Of a stretch of 64,000 nucleotides of DNA, positions 51,401-57,366 are shown in pieces. The stretch is from AC-32 sp963716865. Lineage in GTDB: Bacteria; Actinomycetota; Thermoleophilia; Gaiellales; Gaiellaceae. Position 1 is the stretch's first letter. Each line of letters opens with the position of its first letter. Where the stretch lies: assembly GCA_963716865.1 (NCBI GenBank), contig CAVQUF010000001.1, positions 372,001 through 436,000 of the forward strand. Reading direction: 5' to 3'. Under the pieces are notes generated by a model. It saw only the letters and a program-made list of their open reading frames with translations. It was not told the DNA's origin and made no database searches. The position numbers were made by a program, and so were the translations under genes.

Positions 51401-52153
51401 CTGCAGTGCCTCGAGCAGCTCGCAGCGTGCCTCTACTACGGCCCGACGAGTGTCCCGGAGGCGATTCGTCGCTGCCAAGCGCTCCTCGAGGAGGCCGACC
51501 GCGGCGGCGAAGCCCAGATCTTTCTGTACCAGGCGGGATTGGAGGCCATGGCGGGCCGCTTCGACACCGCGCGCAGCCTGGCGTCACGCGCGCTGCAGAC
51601 CTACGAGGAGCTGGCCTGGGCCGTGACCCCTTCGACCCACTACGCCCCCATGGCCGCTGAGATCGAGTTGCTGGCTGGAGATCCGGCCGGGGCCGAGCAC
51701 GCTGTCGGCGAGAGCTGTCGCAGGCTGGAGGCCTGGGGGCTTCGCGCGCAGCTGGCGACACAGGCGGCCCAGCTCGGTGAGGCCCTGTATCGCCAGCAAC
51801 GGTACGACGAGGCCCTGCGTTGGTCGGAGGTGGCCGAGAGCTGCACCGCGAGCTACGACACAAGCGCGCAGTTCTCGTGGCGGGCGCTTCGCGCGAAGGC
51901 GCTTGCGCGCGGAGGCGCCCTCGCCGAGGCGGAGACGCTGGCGCAACAGGCCGTGGAATTCGCAGCCACCACCGACAGCACGAGCCAGCACGCGCACGTC
52001 CTGCTTGCCCGGGCGGAGGTGCTCCACCTTGCGGAACGTGGGGAAGAAGCCACGCATGCGATCGACGAAGCGGCGTGCCTGCTGGAGGAGAAGATGAATG
52101 TCGCTGCGATCAACCAAGCGCGCGCGCTTCGCGCCGAGGTCGTCGGCGCCTAA
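48461..52153 (+). CDS. SARP/AfsR-like regulator with cyclase-homology, AAA and TPR domains
   Basis: A 1230-residue signalling protein. Residues 1-95 are an OmpR-type winged helix (FRILGPLEVWDRGRPIEL, then a TPGGYVLE ending); 100-245 the BTAD domain; about 265-435 a class III cyclase-homology domain (ILFADLLFG, AGDEVMAVFG) that keeps two metal-binding Asp; about 440-720 an AAA/STAND ATPase with P-loop LGEAGIGKTRLASE and VLVFEDLHWAEPTLL; the rest TPR-like helices. Domain order equals that of AfsR-type activators in Thermoleophilia and Streptomyces. It may bind the 11-bp phased repeats at 48387 and elsewhere (inference). The start is ATG with no clear Shine-Dalgarno. Confidence 0.88.
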   Translation: MDFRILGPLEVWDRGRPIELRRRKPRALLAILLLHAGEPVSSDALIDALWGESPPRTARAALQNYVAQLRRDLGPGLVESTPGGYVLEAGSEQIDLGRFERLTAEGREADGDERVEKLREALALWHGPPLADLLFEPFAGPEAARLEELRTAAVEDLIDAELARGAGADLVAELEALIAEHPFRERLRGQLMLALYRSGRQAEALEAYQETRRTLVDELGIEPGAAMRELEQAILRQDPSLGGPAPAPPEEIRPPEERRKTVTILFADLLFGETVDPELAYEASADAWSRIRGVLDDHGATVEQRAGDEVMAVFGVPQLHEDDALRAARSALELRSEIHSQADVLEHAGRGGLEVRVAIETGEVLAGADEAGHGFVAGPAITLAKRLLQRAQPGEILAGPATQRLLGDGLVCDEASRILELAEARPQQLEGRLVGRSAELAGLHDAFARAVEEQSCRLFLVLGEAGIGKTRLASELTAELDGNATVLVGRCVSYGKGATYLPLAEIVREAQERLALSELLAGDEHAELIGARLADLTGEADAPASGGETFWAVRRAFEALAAERPVVLVFEDLHWAEPTLLDLIEYLQRQAAEAPILVLGLARPELLEERPDWSQNEAVNLVPLSGRDGQALIENLGEIPDELRAQILGTAGGNPLFIEQLLAHATEEVEQETMPGSLDALLASRLDRLAAGELSVLQRASVVGREFSRAAVVHLVRLEEAATVGAHLLALTRKDLIRELRVGPAREEAFRFHHVLIRDAAYTSLPKAQRTELHERVARLLEAEAPRSDELIGFHLERAYDYLVELGSADGHAAQLAADGGTRLSAAGLRAAKTGDMPAAKNLLTRAVTLIEAAERGHHDLLSELGLVVWRSGELPDAQRLFEMAIATAVTEGDWRAELRARTELANLRLRRAEEGAPEEFLSLASEGIPILERLGDDRALGRIWFVLASVHGALNCQYGESEGAAERALDHFRRSNWPLLQCLEQLAACLYYGPTSVPEAIRRCQALLEEADRGGEAQIFLYQAGLEAMAGRFDTARSLASRALQTYEELAWAVTPSTHYAPMAAEIELLAGDPAGAEHAVGESCRRLEAWGLRAQLATQAAQLGEALYRQQRYDEALRWSEVAESCTASYDTSAQFSWRALRAKALARGGALAEAETLAQQAVEFAATTDSTSQHAHVLLARAEVLHLAERGEEATHAIDEAACLLEEKMNVAAINQARALRAEVVGA

Positions 52154-52226
52154 CGGCCGAGCGCGCAGCACGAAAAGCCCTTCCGGGCTTCCCGTGCGTG
52201 TTCGCGGGTGCGCGTGCGTCACAGGC

Positions 52227-52340
52227 TTACGGCCCGGTGCCGATGTTCTCGGCGAGGCTGGCCGCAGGCGAGATCGCCGCGAGCACTCCAAGCATGACGG
52301 CTACCGTGAGCAGCCTGCGAAAAGTGGCCTTATGCAGCAT
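52227..52340 (-). CDS. 37-codon secreted-peptide gene
   Basis: An ORF of 37 codons, too short for usual gene finders. It reads MLHKATFRRLLTVAVMLG, then VLAAISPAASLA, ending ENIGTGP: a basic N-terminus, a 15-residue hydrophobic core and an Ala-x-Ala-like site, so cleavage would leave a peptide of about 7 residues, or the whole could stay as a membrane peptide. AAGGAGGTG (52347-52355) is an almost perfect Shine-Dalgarno sequence, rare in this window. CCTAGCGTCGGA, shared with the gene at 56228, lies about 45 bases upstream. It follows the cyclase-response-regulator gene on the same strand. Function unknown. Confidence 0.6.
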   Translation of the reverse strand: MLHKATFRRLLTVAVMLGVLAAISPAASLAENIGTGP

Positions 52341-52346
52341 TTTTGT

Positions 52347-52355
52347 CACCTCCTT
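52347..52355 (-). promoter_or_regulatory. Near-perfect Shine-Dalgarno of the 37-codon gene
   Basis: AAGGAGGTG, 6 bases before the ATG, with GA following, so 10-11 bases could pair with 16S rRNA. Most genes in the window have none, which makes this strong evidence that the small ORF is translated. Confidence 0.7.
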
Positions 52356-52377
52356 CCTTGCGTCGATCACGTATCCG

Positions 52378-52383
52378 ACGCTA
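52378..52383 (-). promoter_or_regulatory. -10-like hexamer of the 37-codon gene
   Basis: TAGCGT on the minus strand within CCTAGCGTCGGA, the same 12 bases as at 56214-56225 upstream of the 53-residue protein. Confidence 0.45.
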
Positions 52384-52505
52384 GGAAGAGGCGGGTCTCG
52401 CGGTAACCGGGCGGGCCTTGAATTCGGCTCGCGGCTGGCCCCGGTCTTCAGACAGGCGGGCTCGGGGAATCCCCGGAAGCCGCCGTCAGGGAAGAGGGCT
52501 CGGGC

Positions 52506-53735
52506 CTAGGAGCGGAGGAAGGCGAGGACGGCCAGCACGCGGCGGTGATCGTCCGGCGCCGGCACGAGGCGGAGCTTCGTGAAGATCGAGTTGACGTGCG
52601 TCTCGATCGTCTTCGGGCTCAGGACGAGCCGCTCGCAGATGCCGCGATTCGAGAGCCCTTCGGCCATCAGAGCGAGCACCTCGCGCTCGCGAGGACTCAG
52701 CTGCTCGAGCGGATCGCGCTCCCGGCGGCGGCCCATCAGCTGGCCCACGACCTCCGGATCGATCGCAGTCCCGCCCGCTGCCACGCGCCGGACCGCATCG
52801 AGGAACTCGTCGATCGCAGCGACGCGGTCCTTGAGCAGGTAGCCGAAGCCCTCGGGCCACTCGCTGAAGAGGTCGAGCGCGTGCTTGGTCTCGACGACCT
52901 GCGAGAGCACGAGCACACCCAGCTTTGGCTGTTCGGCCTTCAGCTCCTTCGCTATTCGCGTCCCCTCGTCTGTCTGGGTCGGAGGCATCCGCACGTCGAC
53001 GATCGCGACGTCCGGCCGCTCCCGCTCGACGAATGTGCGGAGCTCGTGCGCGTTCACGGCCTGCGCGACCACGTCGATCCCGGCCTCGGCGAGCACGCGC
53101 ACGAGCCCCTCGCGAAAGAGCGTCGAGTCCTCGGCGACCACGACCCGGACGGGCGCGCCCGCCGGCTCGCCGTCGTCGCCGTGAAGCGGCGGGAACTCGG
53201 TCGGCAGGCCCTCGATGTCGAGCTGGTAGATCCGCTCCGAGCCCTCCAGGTCCTTCAGCGGATGCTCCCCCAGGTCGCGGACCGAGAGCCCGTCGAGCTC
53301 GTCGTCGGAGAGAACCAACGCGGTTGCCTGGGACAACAGCACCTGCCGCCCGTGGCCGGCGGACATGATCCTGTAGGCGCGATGCACGCCGATGCCGTGG
53401 TACCCCTCTTCCGACACGGACTCGCCCGTGTGCATGCCTATTCGCACGCACAGCGCGACTCCTTCCGGCCACTCGTTGGCGCTCAGGGCCCGCTGTGTCT
53501 CGGCCGCGGCCTCGGCGGCGGAGCGGGCGCGTGGGAAGACGTAGAAGAATGCGTCGCCCTGCGTGTCGATCTCCTCGCCGCCGTACTGCTCGAACGTCTC
53601 CCGGACGATCCGACGGTGCTCCGCCAGAACCTCGCTGTAACGCTGCCGCAGTTGCCTGAGCAGCCGCGTCGCTCCCTCGATGTCCGTGAACACGAAGGTC
53701 ACCGTGCCGCTCGGAGACTCGGTCGTAGGCGTCAC
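52506..53735 (-). CDS. Adenylate/guanylate cyclase - receiver - LuxR fusion
   Basis: A 409-residue protein with an unusual domain set. Residues 1-185: class III cyclase with both metal aspartates in FVFTDIEGATRLL and TQGDAFFYVF. Residues about 195-320: NarL-type receiver with VVVAEDSTLF, phospho-acceptor Asp in VAIVDVRMPP and the Lys of YLLKDRVA. Residues about 345-405: LuxR-type HTH (LSPREREVLALMAEGLSNRGICERLVLSPKT with the full signature). It is the third gene of an operon with a response regulator and a histidine kinase (37-base gap), so phosphorylation may control both cyclase activity and DNA binding. GTG start. Confidence 0.88.
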   Translation of the reverse strand: MTPTTESPSGTVTFVFTDIEGATRLLRQLRQRYSEVLAEHRRIVRETFEQYGGEEIDTQGDAFFYVFPRARSAAEAAAETQRALSANEWPEGVALCVRIGMHTGESVSEEGYHGIGVHRAYRIMSAGHGRQVLLSQATALVLSDDELDGLSVRDLGEHPLKDLEGSERIYQLDIEGLPTEFPPLHGDDGEPAGAPVRVVVAEDSTLFREGLVRVLAEAGIDVVAQAVNAHELRTFVERERPDVAIVDVRMPPTQTDEGTRIAKELKAEQPKLGVLVLSQVVETKHALDLFSEWPEGFGYLLKDRVAAIDEFLDAVRRVAAGGTAIDPEVVGQLMGRRRERDPLEQLSPREREVLALMAEGLSNRGICERLVLSPKTIETHVNSIFTKLRLVPAPDDHRRVLAVLAFLRS

Positions 53736-53772
53736 CTGCGCACGAGGAGGATCCAGCGCCGTCAGAGGCTTG

Positions 53773-55551
53773 TCAACCGACTCGTCCAGGCCCGGGTGCT
53801 TTCGACTCGCAGGGGATCTCGGCCGTAAGTCGCGTGCCTCCGCGGGCCGGGCTCTGAATGTGCAGCCTGCCGCCGAGCGCCTCGACGCGGTCGGCCAGGC
53901 CGCTAAGGCCGGAGCCCTCGAGCGGCTGCGCTCCCCCTACGCCGTCGTCGGCGATCTCGACCGCCAGGAACCCGTTGCGCCGCGCGATGAAGACCGAAGC
54001 CTTGAACGCGTGCGCGTGCTTGGCGACGTTCGCGAGCCCCTCGCAGGCGACGAAGTAGGCCGTCGCCTCGACCTGCCGCGGGAAGCGGTCCTCGAGCACG
54101 TCCAGCTCGACCGGGAACGGATTGCGGAGCGCGAGCGACTCGAGCGCCGCCGCCAGCCCCTCGTCCGTGAGGATCGCCGGGTAGACGCCGCGCACGAGCT
54201 CGCGTAGCTCCTCGTTGGCAGCCTGCAGCTCGGCGACGGCCGACTCGAGGAGCGCGTCGACCGCCGGGTCGGCCTCGCCTGAGCCGAGCCGCCGCTGCGC
54301 GGTGCGGAGCTGGAGAGCCAGCGCGGCCAGGCGTTGCTGCGCCCCGTCGTGAAGGTCGCGCTCGATCCGCCGCCGCTCCTCGTCCGCGGCCGTGACGATC
54401 CGGACGCGCGACTCCTTCACCTGCGCGAGCTGGGCGCGCGTCTCGGCCTGGAGCTGAGCGTTCTCGAGCGAGAGCCGCGCGGCGGCGCCCGCGGCCCGGA
54501 CGAGCTCCGGCTCCTCGAGCAGGGACGGGTCATGCACGATCGCCGCCAGCGGCTCGCCTTCGTGCTCGAGCAGCGTGACTGCGCGCGCGCCGTTCTCGGG
54601 CAGCTCGACGGGCCGGCCGGCCTCATCGGCGTAGGTGTCGCGCTCCGGCAGCCAGAACGCGACCTCGAGCGTCGGGTCGCCGAGCGTTCGCGCGAGCGCC
54701 CCGCGGAGCTCCTCCGGCCGGGCGCCCTCGAGCTCGAGCACCAGGTCGCCGACCCCGGCCCGCGCCAGCTGAGCGCGGAGCAAGCCCGCGACCAGCGCGA
54801 TCGGGAGCGCGATGAGCGCCACGCTCTGCCACCAGAACAGGTAGTCGGAGGCGACCGGGTTGTTTGCGAACGTGAAGACGCACTCCCAGATCGCGCGCAG
54901 GGCGAACGCGACAGCGGCCAGCGCCAACGGAGCCAGGATCCGGCGCATCCTCGGAGTCGCCTGCAAGAGTCTCCGGCAGATCAGCACGATGAACAGCGTC
55001 GCGAGGATCCCGAAGAAGACGACGATCTGGGTCTTCTGGAGCAGCTCGACGACGTGGGCGTTGCCGGTGACGCTGAACAAGCTGTCGCGCGGCAGCGGGT
55101 CGAACTGGATCATCGCGTCTTGTGGGCGCGCGTAGACGAAGAAGAGGGCCGTGAGCGGCGGGAAGACCAGCACCGTCGTGTACCCGGCGATCACGAGCGC
55201 ACGCTCGTATCGGTCGGTCACGCGTCCCCAGGGATACGCCAGGGTCGAATGGCCGACGAGCGCGTAGCCGATGTCGCCGAGGACGAAGAACACCGTGAAC
55301 AGGTAGGCGTCCTGGCTGTACCGGAGCTGCCGCGCGAGCAGCGCGAAGCCCGTGAGCACCATCAACCGCCCCATCCGGTTCGAGGGCCGCTGGTTCCAGG
55401 CGACGAGGCCGGCCGCGAGGAAGGACCACCCGATCGCCACGACGGCGAAGGCGTGGTCCGAGTGATGGTGGGCGTCCATCTGGACCTGATAAGCGACGAT
55501 CCCGAGCACGGACCCAGCCACCAGCAGCGCAAGCCCTGCCAGCCGCTTCAT
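53773..55551 (-). CDS. Multi-TM sensor histidine kinase (HisKA_3/NarL-type)
   Basis: A 592-residue kinase. About eight membrane segments occupy residues 1-255, with no large extracellular domain, suggesting it senses a membrane-embedded or small hydrophobic ligand. A GAF-like or linker region follows (about 265-365). The phospho-acceptor is His in IERDLHDGAQQRLAALAL (about residue 400) and the ATPase part is VEIADDGVGGAQPLEGSGLSGLADRVEALGG. The NarL-type pairing with the LuxR fusion is expected. ATGA overlap with the upstream receiver. Confidence 0.92.
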   Translation of the reverse strand: MKRLAGLALLVAGSVLGIVAYQVQMDAHHHSDHAFAVVAIGWSFLAAGLVAWNQRPSNRMGRLMVLTGFALLARQLRYSQDAYLFTVFFVLGDIGYALVGHSTLAYPWGRVTDRYERALVIAGYTTVLVFPPLTALFFVYARPQDAMIQFDPLPRDSLFSVTGNAHVVELLQKTQIVVFFGILATLFIVLICRRLLQATPRMRRILAPLALAAVAFALRAIWECVFTFANNPVASDYLFWWQSVALIALPIALVAGLLRAQLARAGVGDLVLELEGARPEELRGALARTLGDPTLEVAFWLPERDTYADEAGRPVELPENGARAVTLLEHEGEPLAAIVHDPSLLEEPELVRAAGAAARLSLENAQLQAETRAQLAQVKESRVRIVTAADEERRRIERDLHDGAQQRLAALALQLRTAQRRLGSGEADPAVDALLESAVAELQAANEELRELVRGVYPAILTDEGLAAALESLALRNPFPVELDVLEDRFPRQVEATAYFVACEGLANVAKHAHAFKASVFIARRNGFLAVEIADDGVGGAQPLEGSGLSGLADRVEALGGRLHIQSPARGGTRLTAEIPCESKAPGPGRVG

Positions 55552-55907
55552 CGATCGTCGCCCGCCAACAAGTCCGTGAGGGCCTGTCCCGAGAGCCGGT
55601 CCTTGGGCACGAACCCCAGCGCACCGCTCGAGCGGACGCGCCTGCCGAGGTCGCGCTGCTCGCGGCTCGACGTCAGGATCACCTTCGAGGGGCCGCCGGC
55701 CAGCCGCTCCGCGACCTCGAATCCGTTCGTGTCGGGCAGAGCAACGTCCAGGAGTACGAGCTCCGGCTCGAGCTGTTCGGCGATCTCGAGCCCCGATTTG
55801 CCGTCGGTCGCCTCCCCCACGACCTCGAACCCCTCGAGCTCGAGCAGCGTCCGCGCCGAGGCTCTGAAGGACGAATGATCGTCGACGATCACGACCGTCA
55901 CCGCCAT
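55548..55907 (-). CDS. Single-domain response regulator
   Basis: A 119-residue receiver with the acidic pair in VIVDDHSSFR, phospho-acceptor Asp in LVLLDVALPDTNG (about residue 52), Thr/Ser in ILTSSRE and Lys in GFVPKDRLSG. It has no output domain, so it may act as a phosphate sink or compete with the cyclase-fused receiver for the kinase. It is the first gene of the three-gene signalling operon and overlaps the kinase (ATGA). The ATG at 55907 starts directly at the receiver domain. Confidence 0.93.
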   Translation of the reverse strand: MAVTVVIVDDHSSFRASARTLLELEGFEVVGEATDGKSGLEIAEQLEPELVLLDVALPDTNGFEVAERLAGGPSKVILTSSREQRDLGRRVRSSGALGFVPKDRLSGQALTDLLAGDDR

Positions 55908-56045
55908 GCGAAAAGCGTCACATAGACGGCATCTCGTGACTAGGGTGCGAACCCGGAAGCCGAGCGCCCCGGAGATCAGGGAAAACCCCGAAGCTGCCGG
56001 CCTCAGACGCACAAACTCCATCGGCGGGAACGTAGGCGCGCCAGC

Positions 56046-56092
56046 TAACGCCCCGGTAACGCGACCGCGAACCGCGCGTTAGCGGCGCATTA
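56046..56092. promoter_or_regulatory. Opposed pairs of 11-bp phased repeats
   Basis: TAACG at 56046 and 56057 on the plus strand are 11 bases apart; CGTTA at 56077 and CATTA at 56088 (minus-strand TAACG/TAATG) are also 11 apart. The second pair is part of the 18-base word shared with the SARP promoter at 48385-48402. Confidence 0.55.
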
Positions 56093-56214
56093 CCGGCCTC
56101 TTGCACGCTGCCGGCCATGGCAGCAAGCAGGCATTTCGTGATTGACGGAACGTTCAGTGCAAGCCCGGAGCACGGTTCCAGGCCTGCCCGGTTCCCTCAG
56201 CTCCGGCCGCGGCC

Positions 56215-56220
56215 TAGCGT
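56215..56220 (+). promoter_or_regulatory. -10-like hexamer of the 53-residue gene
   Basis: TAGCGT, 7 bases before the ATG at 56228, within CCTAGCGTCGGA. There is no Shine-Dalgarno sequence. Confidence 0.5.
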
Positions 56221-56227
56221 CGGAGCC

Positions 56228-56389
56228 ATGACGTACGAGATCGACATCACGGCGCTGGTTGACGAGATCCGGCGCTACCTGGCCGCGGTCGACGCGTTTC
56301 GCGCCGCCGGCTGCGAGCCCGCGTGGCGCACCGAGTATCCGGCCGGCGCCCGAGAGGAGGCGACATGTTCCCTGCAAGAACACGACTGA
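56228..56389 (+). CDS. Small hypothetical protein
   Basis: A 53-residue protein, mostly one amphipathic helix (ITALVDEIRRYLAAVDAFRAAG) followed by CEPAWRTEYPAG and an acidic/polar tail. No signal peptide or membrane segment. The ATG lies 7 bases after TAGCGT. The last 25 bases overlap the start of the RTX-type gene, so the two are coupled. It looks like a conserved small actinobacterial protein, but I cannot name a family. Confidence 0.6.
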   Translation: MTYEIDITALVDEIRRYLAAVDAFRAAGCEPAWRTEYPAGAREEATCSLQEHD

Positions 56390-57273
56390 TCGTGCTGTCG
56401 GTCGCGCTCGTGGCGGCTTCGGTGCTCGTCCTGGGCGCCTCGGCCGCACCGACCTGGCCTGACTGCCTCGGCCAGCCCGCGACGATGGTGGGCACCGACG
56501 GCAACGACACGATCAACGGCACGGGCGGCGACGACGTGATCGTCGCGGGCGCCGGCGACGACGTGGTCACGAGCGGAGGGAGCGGCGATAACGGCGACCT
56601 CATCTGCGGCGGCGACGGCAACGACACGCTGATCGTCAACGGCGGCGAGTACTCCTACGCCGACGTCGAGGGCGGCGCCGGCGACGACCGCATCCAGGCC
56701 TCCAAGGACACGTTCGCCGAGGTGGACTACGAGAACTCGCCCGCGCCCGTGACGGTGGACCTCGGCGCCGGCACCGCGAGCGGCTGGGGCAACGACGTCC
56801 TCGTCAACGTGACGATCGCCTGGGGCTCGGCTTTCGACGACACGCTGACCGGCTCGGCTCGCTCCGACGCGATCTTCGGAGACACCGGCAACGACACGAT
56901 CACCGGTCTGGCCGGATCCGATGACCTCGGCGGAGGTCCCGGTGACGACACGATCGACGGCGGTACCGGACGCGACTGGATCGACTACTACGACGCGCCG
57001 GCCGGGGTGCACGTGAGCCTCGCGAAGGGCACGGCCACCGGCGGCGCAGGCCACGACACGTTCCACTCGATGGAGCTGGCCTACGGCTCCAAGAGCGCGG
57101 ATGTTCTCGTGGGCAACACCGGCGCCAACACCCTGTACGGATCCTCCGGCAACGACAAGCTCTACGGCGGCAAGGGCAAGGACATCCTGGTCGGCGCCAG
57201 CGGCAAGGACCGCGCCGACGGCGGGCCCGCCCGCGACGTCTGCCTGGCCGAGCGAAAGGTGCACTGTCCCTGA
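56365..57273 (+). CDS. Secreted RTX-type (hemolysin) calcium-binding protein
   Basis: A 302-residue secreted protein. Signal peptide 1-28. The rest is RTX nonapeptide repeats of the GGxGxDxxx kind: GTDGNDTINGTGGDDVI, GAGDDVV, GGDGNDTLIV, GDTGNDTITG, GPGDDTIDGG, SGNDKLYGGKGKD. These fold into a calcium-dependent parallel beta-roll. Two non-repeat spacers (about residues 95-150 and 205-255) interrupt them. There is no catalytic domain and no type I secretion genes nearby, so it may be a structural or surface protein. GGAGG precedes the ATG. A terminator follows. Confidence 0.85.
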   Translation: MFPARTRLIVLSVALVAASVLVLGASAAPTWPDCLGQPATMVGTDGNDTINGTGGDDVIVAGAGDDVVTSGGSGDNGDLICGGDGNDTLIVNGGEYSYADVEGGAGDDRIQASKDTFAEVDYENSPAPVTVDLGAGTASGWGNDVLVNVTIAWGSAFDDTLTGSARSDAIFGDTGNDTITGLAGSDDLGGGPGDDTIDGGTGRDWIDYYDAPAGVHVSLAKGTATGGAGHDTFHSMELAYGSKSADVLVGNTGANTLYGSSGNDKLYGGKGKDILVGASGKDRADGGPARDVCLAERKVHCP

Positions 57274-57313
57274 GCAGGGGAAAGAAGCGGGGCGCGCCGG
57301 CGTCCCGCAACGC

Positions 57314-57343
57314 GAGGAGGGCCGCCAGATGGCGGCCCTCCTC
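57314..57343. terminator. Bidirectional hairpin terminator
   Basis: GAGGAGGGCCGCC and GGCGGCCCTCCTC form a perfect 13-bp stem with a 4-base loop and a short T-rich end (CTTCTC). It lies between the convergent RTX and S53 peptidase genes. Confidence 0.8.
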
Positions 57344-57366
57344 TTCTCAGCGGACGCTCGTCCGGC

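Larger units (their letters stand above)
55908..56227. other. 320-bp regulatory gap between signalling operon and 53-residue gene
   Basis: No protein-coding gene is visible. It holds two pairs of 11-bp phased repeats at 56046-56092 in opposite orientation, and the hexamer TAGCGT at 56215-56220. The arrangement suggests a divergent regulatory region controlling the response-regulator operon to the left and the 53-residue/RTX genes to the right. Confidence 0.6.

Noticed and set aside
56117..56389. Longer 90-residue product starting at 56117
   Set aside because: The first 37 codons cross the promoter hexamer TAGCGT and look non-coding; the ATG at 56228 begins at the conserved-looking helix.
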